A DNA stretch of 64,000 nt from JASJAR01 sp038530285 (GTDB taxonomy: Bacteria; Pseudomonadota; Alphaproteobacteria; Rhodobacterales; Rhodobacteraceae), in assembly GCA_038530285.1 (NCBI GenBank), contig JBCBCY010000002.1, positions 169,283 to 233,282 on the forward strand, given 5' to 3'. Of this stretch, positions 8,574 to 17,052 are shown piece by piece. The position numbers were made by a program, and so were the translations under genes. The notes under the pieces were generated by a model that worked only from the letters and a program-made list of their open reading frames with translations, made no database searches and was not told the origin of the DNA. Within the stretch, counting starts at the first letter, position 1. The number at the start of each line of letters is the position of its first letter.

Positions 8574-11017
8574 CAGACGTGCATCCGTTCGTGCTTGGGA
8601 TCATACATCGGCTTGAAACTTGCCGTGGCCTTGACGCGCGTGCCGCCGATATCAATCTCATAGGACGACGCGAGAAGCTCTTTTACGGTTTCCCCGGCCG
8701 AGGGCACGTAGCCAAGCGCGATCCCACCACCCAGGGCGTGGCCGTAGTTGCCTGATGTCACCCAGCCCACGATTTCGCCGTCCCGCAGCACGGCTTCATT
8801 GTGAAACACGAAGGCTTCTGGGTCTTCGAGTTTGAACTGCAACAGGCGCTTTTGAAGCCCCTGCTCTTTTTTGCGCAAAACCGCGTCGCGGCCCAGAAAC
8901 GCCTCTTTCGCGGTCTTCACCGCGAAGCCAAGGCCCGCTTCAAGCACATGGTCTTCGTCCGTAATGTCATGGCCATAATGGCGGAAGGCCTTTTCAATCC
9001 GGCACGAATCAAGCGTGTGAAGGCCACACAGCGTCAGCCCTTCAGCCTCGCCCGCGTCCATCATGGTTTCAAACACATGGGGCGCCTGGTCGGCAGAGAC
9101 GTAAAGTTCCCACCCCAACTCGCCCACGTAAGACACCCGGTGGGCGCGCGCGAGCCCCATGCCGATCTCAATTTCCTTCGCAGTCCCAAAGGGATGGGCG
9201 TCGTTTGAAAAGTCGTTGGGACTGACCAGAGCGAGGATGTCGCGCGCTTTGGGGCCCATCAGGCACAGCGTGGCTTCGGCGACCGTGGTGTCGGTGATCA
9301 CGACAAACTCATCGCCCAGATGCCGCGTCAGCCAGGCGATGTCGCGGCGCACCGTGGCGGCGGGCACAACCAGCAAAAACGCGGTTTCCGACAGCCGCGT
9401 GACGGTTAGGTCGCTTTCAATCCCGCCGCGGGCGTTCAGCATCTGGGTGTAGACCAGCCGGCCGGCGTCCACGTCGATGTCATTGCCGCACATTTTTTGC
9501 AGAAACGCGCAAGCATCGCGGCCTTCGACCCGAATTTTCCCGAAGCTCGACATATCAAAAAGCCCGGCGCCGGTCCGCACGGCCATATGTTCGGCCTTCT
9601 GGTTTTCAAACCAGTTCTGGCCTTTCCAATCGTATTGGTACTCGGCGATCTGGGACCCTTGAGCGATCCAATTGGGCCGCTCCCACCCCTGCAACTCGCC
9701 AAACACCGCACCGCGCGCGCGCAATTGCTCGTGAATCGGCGAGCGGCGGATGCCCCGGGCCGTTTCGGGCTGGCGGTAGGGGTAATGGTCGGCGAACAAA
9801 AGCCCCAGCGATTCCGACACCCGTTCTTGCAGGTAGCGCCGGTTGCGCTGAAAGGGCTGCGCACGGCGAATATCCACATCCCACAGATCAAACGGCGGCT
9901 CGCCATCGTTGATCCAATGCGCCAGCGCCATGCCCGCCCCGCCAGACGACACGATGCCGATGGAATTATACCCCGCCGCGACCCAATAGCCGCGAAGTTC
10001 GGGCGCTTCGCCGAGGTAATATGTATCGTCCGGTGTGAAGCTTTCGGGCCCGTTGAAAAACGTGTGCACACCGGCGGTTTCAAACAGCGGCATCCGGTGC
10101 ATGGCCTTTTCCAGGATCGGCTCGAAATGCTCAAAATCCTCTGGCAGGCTGTCGAATTCGAAATCGGCTGGAATGCCGCCCATGCCCCAGGGCTTGGCGC
10201 GCGGTTCGAACGCGCCGAGCATCATTTTGCCCGCGTCTTCCTTGTAGTATGCGTGCTCATCGGGGATGCGCAGGCTGGGCAGGTTTTTCAGCCCGTCCAC
10301 CGGTTCTGTCAGCAGATAGAAATGTTCGCAGGCGTGAAGCGGCAGGGTCACGCCGTTTTGGGCGGCAAAATCGCGCCCCCACATGCCGCCGCAATTGATC
10401 ACGACGTCGGCGGCGATAAAGCCCGGCTCACCACCTTGGTCGTAGTGCACCCCATTGACGCGGGCGCCGTCGTCTTCCACCCGGGCGACTTTGACACCTT
10501 CGAAAATCTGCGCCCCGTGCATCCGCGCGCCCTTGGCCAGTGCCATGGCGATATTGGCCGGATCACACTGCCCGTCGCCCGGCATATGCACGCCGCCAAT
10601 CAAATCGTGTGTCGTCAGATGGGGGTAAAGTGCCTCGATCTCATCAGGGCTGATGACCTCGGCTTCGATGTCAAAGATATGGGCCAGCGTGGCCTGGCGG
10701 CGGATCTCTTCCCAGCGGTGCTCAGTCAGGGCTGCGGTGATCGATCCGGTCAGCTTCAGGCCCGTCGCGACCCCGGTTTCCGCTTCAAGTTCGGCGTATA
10801 GATCACGAGAATACTTTGACAATTTCGTCAGGTTCTGGCTGGGGCGCAAGGTGCCGATCAACCCGGCGGCATGCCATGTGGTCCCGCAGGTCAGGGTCTT
10901 GCGTTCCAGAAGCACCACGTCTTTCCAGCCCAATTTGGCCAGATGATACGCGACCGAGCAGCCCGAAACGCCGCCCCCGATGACAACGGCACTGGCCTGA
11001 GTGGGAAGGGTTTTCAT
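8573..11017 (-). CDS. FAD-dependent dimethylglycine/sarcosine dehydrogenase-like protein with GcvT domains (copy 2)
   Basis: An 814-residue flavoprotein of the dimethylglycine dehydrogenase/sarcosine dehydrogenase family. These oxidise N-methyl groups and pass the one-carbon unit to tetrahydrofolate. The N-terminal half is a DAO-type FAD domain with VVIGGGVSGCSVAYHLAK, and TCGTTWHAAG holds the histidine that binds FAD covalently in the family. The C-terminal half is an aminomethyltransferase (GcvT)-like domain, for example ELGWELYVSAD and KTAKEAFLGRDA. No signal peptide. Its ATG overlaps the stop of the paralogue upstream by four bases, and its stop overlaps the start of the PEP-mutase-like gene. 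The substrate is inferred only: it lies in the tpa operon, so an N-methylated amine or taurine is plausible. Confidence 0.86.
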   Translation of the reverse strand: MKTLPTQASAVVIGGGVSGCSVAYHLAKLGWKDVVLLERKTLTCGTTWHAAGLIGTLRPSQNLTKLSKYSRDLYAELEAETGVATGLKLTGSITAALTEHRWEEIRRQATLAHIFDIEAEVISPDEIEALYPHLTTHDLIGGVHMPGDGQCDPANIAMALAKGARMHGAQIFEGVKVARVEDDGARVNGVHYDQGGEPGFIAADVVINCGGMWGRDFAAQNGVTLPLHACEHFYLLTEPVDGLKNLPSLRIPDEHAYYKEDAGKMMLGAFEPRAKPWGMGGIPADFEFDSLPEDFEHFEPILEKAMHRMPLFETAGVHTFFNGPESFTPDDTYYLGEAPELRGYWVAAGYNSIGIVSSGGAGMALAHWINDGEPPFDLWDVDIRRAQPFQRNRRYLQERVSESLGLLFADHYPYRQPETARGIRRSPIHEQLRARGAVFGELQGWERPNWIAQGSQIAEYQYDWKGQNWFENQKAEHMAVRTGAGLFDMSSFGKIRVEGRDACAFLQKMCGNDIDVDAGRLVYTQMLNARGGIESDLTVTRLSETAFLLVVPAATVRRDIAWLTRHLGDEFVVITDTTVAEATLCLMGPKARDILALVSPNDFSNDAHPFGTAKEIEIGMGLARAHRVSYVGELGWELYVSADQAPHVFETMMDAGEAEGLTLCGLHTLDSCRIEKAFRHYGHDITDEDHVLEAGLGFAVKTAKEAFLGRDAVLRKKEQGLQKRLLQFKLEDPEAFVFHNEAVLRDGEIVGWVTSGNYGHALGGGIALGYVPSAGETVKELLASSYEIDIGGTRVKATASFKPMYDPKHERMHV

Positions 11018-13461
11018 GCGCGCAATCTTTCGTTGTCAGGGTCCCAAAACGGCATGTCCTGCACGGTGGCGGGATGCATCTGCCCAAAAATTTCGACCTC
11101 AAGCTCGGTGCCGGGCTCGGTCAGATCGGCCCGCACCATGCCGATGGCAAGCGACGCATCGACCCGGTAGCCCCAGGCGCCCGATGTCGTCTCGCCCACC
11201 CGTTCGCCGTCTTTCCAGACGTTGGCCATATAGGGCGCGTCGTGGCCGTTGGCCTGAACCACCAGACCGACCGCGCGTTTGGCGGGGCCTTCGGTCTTTT
11301 CAGCCAAAAGTGCGGCCCGCCCCGGGAAATCGACGTTTTTCTTGAAGCTGACGAAGCGGTCGAGACCCGATTCGATCAGCGAATAATCCGTGGAAAGGTC
11401 CCCCTTCCAGGCGCGGTAGCCCTTTTCGATCCGCAGGGAATTCAGCGCGAACATCCCGAACGGCTTGGCCCCGGCCCCGGTGACGGCATCCCAGATCGCA
11501 GGGGCGGCGTCGGGCGCGCAGTGGATTTCCCAGCCCAATTCACCGGCAAACGACACCCGCAGCATCGCACAGGGCTGGCCTGCCACCGTGCCGTCAAAGC
11601 TGGCCGACAGCCAGGGCGCATGCAGATCATGGCCTTCGACCAATGGCTGGAGGATATCGCGCGCCCTGGGGCCGGTGACCAAAAGGCATTCGACCACATC
11701 GGTGTGATCGGTGACGGTGATGCCGTCGGGGGCCTGGCGCGACAGCACTTCGGCGTCATGCCACTGGGCCAAGGCGGCGGTGATCAGGCCGACCTCATCA
11801 TCCGAATGCACCATCGCTGACATTTCGGTCACGGTGCGGCCGCGGCTGTCTGGGAAATAACACAGACTTACGCGGCCCGGTTTGGGCAGGCGCGACGCGG
11901 TCAGGCTGTCGACAAAGGCGCGCGCGCCCGGCCCTTCGACCTTGAGGCGCGAAAACCCGGTGATCGCAAGGATCCCTGCGTGATCGCGCACGGCTTCGCA
12001 TTCTTCGCGCACGCGCGGCTCCCACGGCCCGGCGCGCTCCCATGTTTCAGACCCGGCTTCGGATGTGTCATCGCCCGGTTTGGCGAACCAATTGGCCCGT
12101 TCCCAGCCATTGTAGGCGCCCATAACAATACCTGCGGCAATCAACCGATCATGCACGGGGGAGAGCTTCTTGTCGCGTCCGGCAGGCCAGTCGTGATGCG
12201 GAAAATGCATCGCATATTCGTGCCCATAGGTTTCCAGCGCCTTGGCCAGACAGAAATCGTGGTCGGCATGGGTGGTGAAGCGGCGCGGATCGACCGCCCA
12301 CATGTCCCATTCGGTTTCGCCATGCGCGATCCATTCGGCCAGGACCTTGCCCGCCCCGCCGCCCTGAACGATGCCGAAGGTAAACGAATGGGCCTCAAAC
12401 GCGTTGCGCACGCCGGGCATCGGCCCGATCATCGGCAACCCGTCGGGCGCATAAGGGATCGGGCCGTTGATCACCCGTTCCATTCCGCCCGTGCCCAGAA
12501 GCGGCACCCGGCCCATGGCATCTTCGATGTACCATTCGAGCCGTTCCAGATCGTCGGGGTAAAGCTGGAAGCTGAAGTCATCGGGCATCGGGTCATCGGA
12601 CGTCACCCAATGGGCCTTGCAGTTGCGCTCATAGGGGCCAAGGTTCAGGCCATGCTTGTCCTGGCGCAGATAATAGCTGCTGTCGACGTCGCGGATCATC
12701 GGCAGTTTGCGGCCGTTTTCCTTCGTCCAGGCTTCAATCTCGGGGATTTCACCGGTCAGGAAATACTGGTGCGACATCACCACCATGGGCACGTCGCGCC
12801 CGCCATAGGGTTTGAACCAATCGCCAACGCGGCCCGCGTAATAGCCAGCCGCATTGACCACATATTCGCAGGCGATATCGCCCTTGTCGGTGTGCACGAT
12901 CCAGCCGTCTGGCGTCTGCGTGACCCCGGTGGCCGGGGTAAACCGCTGGATATTGCCGCCCAGATCGCGCGCGCCCTTGGCCATGGCCTGGGTCAATTGT
13001 GCCGGATCAATATCCCCATCGAGCGGGTCCCACAGCACCGACGACAGATCGTGGGTTTCCATGAAAGGATAGTAGTCCAGCGCCTCTTTCGGGGTGAGAA
13101 TGTCGATCTCCAGCCCCTGGGCGCGGGCCATGCCCGCGACCTGTTCAAATTCCATCGCGCGTTCTTTGGAATGGCCCAGCCGCAACGCCCCGGTGACGTG
13201 GTAGTTCATCGGGTAGCCCACATCGTCAGCCAGCGTGCGGTACATCGCGAGCGAATAGCGCTGCATGTTCAAAACCGCCCAGGACGGCGAGAAATTCGGG
13301 CAATTGCCCGCCGCGTGCCAGGTTGATCCTGCCGTCAGCTCATTTTTTTCCAAAAGCACACAGTCGGTCCAGCCGGCCTTGGCCAGATGATAAAGCGAGG
13401 ACACGCCGACGGCCCCCCCGCCAATGATGACGACACGCGCCGTGGACGGAAAACTGCTCAA
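11014..13461 (-). CDS. FAD-dependent dimethylglycine/sarcosine dehydrogenase-like protein with GcvT domains (copy 1)
   Basis: An 815-residue paralogue of the next gene, with the same order: FAD domain (VVIIGGGAVGVSSLYHLAKAGW; TAGSTWHAAGNCP with the FAD-linking histidine), then GcvT-like domains (VSFAGELGWEIHCAPDAAP, FGMFALNSLRIEKGYRAWKGDL). The start is TTG at 13461, with GGGAG seven bases before; no better ATG fits the conserved N-terminus. It follows tpa by 39 bases and overlaps the next gene by four, so the three are almost certainly one transcript. The two paralogues differ widely, which suggests different substrates, possibly the di- and mono-methylated forms of one amine (inference). 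Confidence 0.87.
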   Translation of the reverse strand: MSSFPSTARVVIIGGGAVGVSSLYHLAKAGWTDCVLLEKNELTAGSTWHAAGNCPNFSPSWAVLNMQRYSLAMYRTLADDVGYPMNYHVTGALRLGHSKERAMEFEQVAGMARAQGLEIDILTPKEALDYYPFMETHDLSSVLWDPLDGDIDPAQLTQAMAKGARDLGGNIQRFTPATGVTQTPDGWIVHTDKGDIACEYVVNAAGYYAGRVGDWFKPYGGRDVPMVVMSHQYFLTGEIPEIEAWTKENGRKLPMIRDVDSSYYLRQDKHGLNLGPYERNCKAHWVTSDDPMPDDFSFQLYPDDLERLEWYIEDAMGRVPLLGTGGMERVINGPIPYAPDGLPMIGPMPGVRNAFEAHSFTFGIVQGGGAGKVLAEWIAHGETEWDMWAVDPRRFTTHADHDFCLAKALETYGHEYAMHFPHHDWPAGRDKKLSPVHDRLIAAGIVMGAYNGWERANWFAKPGDDTSEAGSETWERAGPWEPRVREECEAVRDHAGILAITGFSRLKVEGPGARAFVDSLTASRLPKPGRVSLCYFPDSRGRTVTEMSAMVHSDDEVGLITAALAQWHDAEVLSRQAPDGITVTDHTDVVECLLVTGPRARDILQPLVEGHDLHAPWLSASFDGTVAGQPCAMLRVSFAGELGWEIHCAPDAAPAIWDAVTGAGAKPFGMFALNSLRIEKGYRAWKGDLSTDYSLIESGLDRFVSFKKNVDFPGRAALLAEKTEGPAKRAVGLVVQANGHDAPYMANVWKDGERVGETTSGAWGYRVDASLAIGMVRADLTEPGTELEVEIFGQMHPATVQDMPFWDPDNERLRA

Positions 13462-13479
13462 AGTCTTGCTCCCGATGGG

Positions 13480-13495
13480 GCGCCCGCAGGGGCGC
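13480..13495 (-). promoter_or_regulatory. Intercistronic hairpin between tpa and the dehydrogenase gene
   Basis: GCGCCC and GGGCGC form a perfect six-base stem with a four-base loop. No T-run follows on the minus strand, so it is more likely an RNA processing or stability element than a terminator. It would lie between tpa and the following cistron in the messenger. Confidence 0.45.
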
Positions 13496-13500
13496 TTGGG

Positions 13501-14880
13501 TTATGAAAAAATGCGGGTCAATGCCTGATCGACCGCGTCCACAATCTCGTTGATGTCATCTTCGGTCGAGATCAGCGGCGGGCTGAAACACAGCGTGTTG
13601 TTGAAGCCCGGAAGCGAACGGTTGGTCGCCCCGATGATCACGCCCTGGCCCATACAATCGGCAACGACCGCCTGGACATCTTTTTCCGCCGCCGGATCCC
13701 TGGTGTGGCGGTTGGCGACCAGTTCGGCGCCGCAAAACAGGCCTTTGCCGCGCACATCGCCAATCACGGCGTGCTTGTTCTGAAGCTCTTGCAGTTGCGC
13801 GACCAGTTGGGCCCCGCGCGCCTGGGTGTTTTCCAGCAAGCCCTCTTCTTCGATGATCGCCATGTTTTCGATGGCCGCCGCCGGGCCCGCGGTGCAGCCC
13901 CCGAAGGTGGAAATGTCGCGGAAATGGTTCATCGGATCGCCGGGATCGTCTTTGAACATCTCAAAGACCTCTTCGGTGGTGACCATGCAGGCGATGGCCG
14001 CATAGCCCGAGGCGACGCCCTTGGCCATGGTCACGAAATCGGGCTTCACGCCCCAATGCTGGTAGCCGAACCAGGTGCCGGTGCGCCCGATGCCGCAGAC
14101 CACTTCATCAATGTGCAGCAAGACATCGTATTTCTTGCAAATCTCCTGGACGCGCGGCCAGTAGCCCTCGGGCGGTGGGATCACACCCCCACCCGCCGTC
14201 ACCGGCTCCAGACACAGCGCCCCTACCGTATCGGGGCCTTCGTCCAGGATCACCTTTTCGATCTGGTTGGCGGCCCATTCGCCGTAATTGTCTGTCTGCA
14301 CCTGGGCGCGGTATTCCAGGCAATGGGGCACGCGCACGAACCCCGGCGCAAACGGCCCATATTGCGCGTTGCGCTCATCCTGGCCGCCTGCCGACATCGT
14401 CGCCAATGTCGAGCCATGGTAGTCGCGGTCGCGGTAGAGAATCTTGTGTTTTTTGCCGCCGTAGCGCTTGTGGGCGATCTGACGGACGATCTTGAACGCC
14501 TTCTCATTCGCCTCAGACCCCGAGTTGGTATAATAGACCCGGGCCATCCCCGGCATCTTGGCGATGAGTTTTTCAGCAAATTCCGCGCCGGGCACGGATC
14601 CCAGCGAATTCCCAAAGAAATTCATCTTGACCAACTGGTCGCGCACCGCATTGGCGATGCGTTCGCGGCCGTAGCCTACGTTGACCGTCCAGACACCGCC
14701 CGAAACCGCGTCGAGATGTTCGCGGCCCTTGGCATCCCACACCCGTACGCCCTTGCCCTCGACAATGATGCGCGGGTCGTTGGTTTCATGGGGTTTATGT
14801 TGCAATAGATGATGCCACAGATGCGCCCGATCTGCTTCGACCACCGCGCTCATATCGTTCTGACTGAATATCGTGTTCAT
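13501..14880 (-). CDS. tpa: Taurine-pyruvate aminotransferase
   Basis: A class-III PLP aminotransferase of 459 residues. Tpa moves the amino group of taurine to pyruvate, giving sulfoacetaldehyde and alanine in the cytoplasm. Visible features are YYTNSGSEANEKAFK (cofactor phosphate region), DYHGSTLA, the LHIDEVVCGIGRTG strand, and the PLP lysine K287 in FVTMAKGVASG. Identification rests on the family look plus the context: it is divergent from tauABC, with tauR, xsc and pta close by, exactly the genes needed for the next steps. Beta-alanine or other omega-amino substrates would be the main alternatives. It is the first gene of a minus-strand operon with two N-demethylase-like flavoproteins. 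The intergenic region to tauA holds TauR boxes. Confidence 0.93.
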   Translation of the reverse strand: MNTIFSQNDMSAVVEADRAHLWHHLLQHKPHETNDPRIIVEGKGVRVWDAKGREHLDAVSGGVWTVNVGYGRERIANAVRDQLVKMNFFGNSLGSVPGAEFAEKLIAKMPGMARVYYTNSGSEANEKAFKIVRQIAHKRYGGKKHKILYRDRDYHGSTLATMSAGGQDERNAQYGPFAPGFVRVPHCLEYRAQVQTDNYGEWAANQIEKVILDEGPDTVGALCLEPVTAGGGVIPPPEGYWPRVQEICKKYDVLLHIDEVVCGIGRTGTWFGYQHWGVKPDFVTMAKGVASGYAAIACMVTTEEVFEMFKDDPGDPMNHFRDISTFGGCTAGPAAAIENMAIIEEEGLLENTQARGAQLVAQLQELQNKHAVIGDVRGKGLFCGAELVANRHTRDPAAEKDVQAVVADCMGQGVIIGATNRSLPGFNNTLCFSPPLISTEDDINEIVDAVDQALTRIFS

Positions 14881-15018
14881 GACGTGCTCCCGGATGGCTC
14901 ATCTTCGACGGTATAACCTGTCCTGACAAGGCAGGCTCAGATAGGGCCAGAGTGCAACCATCCATAGCGCCAGAAAAGCAGGATTTCCGCCAAAAAATGA
15001 GGCGCCGGGCAAACGAAT

Positions 15019-15052
15019 CTGGACCTAGTCGTTGCCTGACATGTGGACCTAT
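15019..15052 (+). promoter_or_regulatory. TauR-type direct repeat upstream of tauA
   Basis: CTGGACCTA (15019-15027) and GTGGACCTA (15043-15051) are in the same orientation with 24 bases between starts, about two helical turns. TauR of Rhodobacter capsulatus is known to act on direct repeats of CTGGACYTAA type. The downstream copy sits directly before a candidate -10 (TATAGT, 15074-15079), the place where an activator would touch polymerase. Confidence 0.8.
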
Positions 15053-15073
15053 GGGCAAAGAAAATTTGGTCGC

Positions 15074-15079
15074 TATAGT
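15074..15079 (+). promoter_or_regulatory. Candidate -10 element of the tauABC promoter
   Basis: TATAGT begins 22 bases after the second TauR box. No good -35 is present; the box takes its place, as expected for an activator-dependent promoter. The start codon of tauA is about 60 bases further on. Confidence 0.5.
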
Positions 15080-15140
15080 GCTGTGTCATAACTCGGACAT
15101 GCCAGGGTGGCGTGTTCATAAAATCCGCAGGGAGTCTTTT

Positions 15141-16139
15141 ATGAAACTGAAATCGAAATTGCTGACGGCAGTCGCCGGCGCGGCAATGGTCGCCGGGTCG
15201 AGCGCTTTTGCCGACGGGCACCTTGAAGAAATCACGGTCGCCTACTTCCTGGAATGGCCGACCCCGAACCAGTTCGCCCAAACCAACGCGATCTATGAAG
15301 AAGAGCTTGGCGTGAAAGTGAACTGGGTCTCGTTTGATGCAGGCACCGCAATGTCGGCCGCCATGGCATCGGGCGATGTGCACATCAGCTTCAGCCAGGG
15401 CGTGACGCCCTTCCTCGTGGCGACAGCCGCCGGTCAGGATCTTCAGATCGTCGACGTCGCGGTGACCTATTCGGACAATGACAATTGCGTTGTTCGGTCT
15501 GAGCTGGAAATCACCGCTGAGAATGCTGCTGAGCTCGAGGGCAAGGAAGTGGCAGTGCCGTTGGGCACGATGGCGCATTCGGGCTTTTTGACCCAGATGG
15601 CGCATTTCGGCGTCGACACCGACACGATGTCGATCGTTGACATGTCGCCGGTCGACTCGGCTGCGGCTTTCGCCAACGGGTCGCTGGATATGGTCTGCGG
15701 CTGGGGTGGCCCACTGCGGCGGATGAAAGAATACGGCAACGTGCTTCTGGAAGGTCAGGAAAAGGAAGACGTGGTCGGCAAGGTGTTCGACGTAACGTCG
15801 GTCCCGACCGAGTTTGCTGAAGAAAACCCTGAACTTCTCACCAAGTTCCTAGCTGTCACCGCGAAGATGAACGCGATGTATGCCGACGATCCTGCCTCGA
15901 TGCTGCCAGACATTTCAGCGGCCGCCGGTATGGATGCCGAAGGCACCGAAGCCGTCATCGCTACGTTCCGCTTCCCGGACGTCGAAACGCAATTGTCGGA
16001 TGCCTGGATGGGCGGCGGCCTTGTGGACTTTCTTGCAAACTCGGCCGCGAGCCTTGAAGCAAGCGGTCAGCTGACGGCACTTGACGACTATGCACCGCTG
16101 GTGAATTCGAGTTTCCTCGAAGCCGTCTCAAGCATGTAA
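15141..16139 (+). CDS. tauA: Taurine ABC transporter, periplasmic binding protein
   Basis: A 333-residue periplasmic protein that binds taurine and delivers it to TauBC. The signal peptide MKLKSKLLTAVAGAAMVAG ends near AFA-DG (residues about 22-25). The mature part is of the sulfonate/nitrate binding type, for example ITVAYFLEWPTPNQFA, SAAMASGDVHISFSQG and DMVCGWGGPL. The frame is open far upstream, but the ATG at 15141 has GGGAG eight bases before and begins the signal peptide, so I use it. It leads tauBC and is followed by a strong hairpin with a T-run, which should give more TauA than TauBC. Regulation is by the TauR boxes upstream. Confidence 0.93.
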   Translation: MKLKSKLLTAVAGAAMVAGSSAFADGHLEEITVAYFLEWPTPNQFAQTNAIYEEELGVKVNWVSFDAGTAMSAAMASGDVHISFSQGVTPFLVATAAGQDLQIVDVAVTYSDNDNCVVRSELEITAENAAELEGKEVAVPLGTMAHSGFLTQMAHFGVDTDTMSIVDMSPVDSAAAFANGSLDMVCGWGGPLRRMKEYGNVLLEGQEKEDVVGKVFDVTSVPTEFAEENPELLTKFLAVTAKMNAMYADDPASMLPDISAAAGMDAEGTEAVIATFRFPDVETQLSDAWMGGGLVDFLANSAASLEASGQLTALDDYAPLVNSSFLEAVSSM

Positions 16140-16163
16140 GACACCCTACCGGGTGACATGTTG

Positions 16164-16197
16164 GGGCGCGGTCATCACAAGGTGGCCGCGCCCTTTT
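16164..16197 (+). terminator. Strong hairpin with T-run between tauA and tauB (attenuator)
   Basis: GGGCGCGG (16164-16171) pairs perfectly with CCGCGCCC (16186-16193), with an inner CAC/GTG pairing, followed by TTTT. It would end or protect most tauA transcripts, a common way to make more binding protein than transporter. Confidence 0.75.
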
Positions 16198-16236
16198 CAT
16201 AACAACAACAAGACCTTCGTGGACAAAGGAGACGCC

Positions 16237-17052
16237 ATGACCGACGCTAGCTCTGGCCTCGTGATCGACGATGTTTCCATGACCTTCGAATTGCCCAACG
16301 GCGGCTCTGTCGAAGCATTGAAGAACATCAATCTCAACATCAAGGAAGGCGAGCTGATGTCTGTGCTGGGCCCGTCGGGCTGCGGCAAGACCACGCTTTT
16401 GAATATTCTGGCGGGCTTTCTGGCCCCCACGGGCGGCCAGATCGCGCTTGATGGCGACAGGGTGACAGGGCCGTCTTCGGAACGCGGCATGGTCTTTCAA
16501 AAGGGCGCCTTGTTCGAATGGATGAGCGTGTCAAAGAACATCGGCTTCGGTCCGGCGATGGCGGGGGTCGATAAGGCCACGATCGACGCGAAGGTGAACG
16601 AGCTTCTGGGCATCGTCGGCCTGCAGGATTTTGGCGAAAAGATGATCTATGAACTCTCGGGCGGGATGCAGCAGCGTGTCGCCCTGGCGCGCTGTCTGGC
16701 CAATGACCCCGACGTCATCTTGATGGACGAACCTCTGGGCGCGCTCGACGCGCTGACGCGCGAAAAGATGCAAAGCCTGGTTTTGGACATCTGGAAGAAG
16801 ACCGGCAAGACGATCATCCTGATCACCCATTCGGTCGAAGAGGCGCTGCTTCTGGGCGAACGGCTGATCGTTATGGCGCCGCGCCCGGGGCGCATCCACA
16901 AAGAATACCGCCTGCCCTTTGCCGAGTTGGGCGTCGGGGCCGACCTGCGGGTCGTCAAGCAGCATGACGACTTCGGCGTCAAACGCGATGAGATCCTGAA
17001 CATGATTTGGGACATGGAAGAAGAAATTATGGGTCGGACGGAGAGCGCCTGA
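16237..17052 (+). CDS. tauB: Taurine ABC transporter, ATP-binding protein
   Basis: A 271-residue cytoplasmic ATPase. Walker A LGPSGCGKTTLL, Q-loop MVFQKGALFEW, signature LSGGMQQRVALARCL, Walker B VILMDEPLGALD and the switch histidine in ILITHSVEEALLLGERL are all intact. The ATG at 16237 follows AAAGGAG, a good ribosome-binding site; an earlier ATG in frame has none. Its TGA shares a base with the tauC ATG, so TauB and TauC are translationally coupled. Substrate assignment comes from the neighbours, since the ATPase family itself covers sulfonates, nitrate and bicarbonate. Confidence 0.93.
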   Translation: MTDASSGLVIDDVSMTFELPNGGSVEALKNINLNIKEGELMSVLGPSGCGKTTLLNILAGFLAPTGGQIALDGDRVTGPSSERGMVFQKGALFEWMSVSKNIGFGPAMAGVDKATIDAKVNELLGIVGLQDFGEKMIYELSGGMQQRVALARCLANDPDVILMDEPLGALDALTREKMQSLVLDIWKKTGKTIILITHSVEEALLLGERLIVMAPRPGRIHKEYRLPFAELGVGADLRVVKQHDDFGVKRDEILNMIWDMEEEIMGRTESA

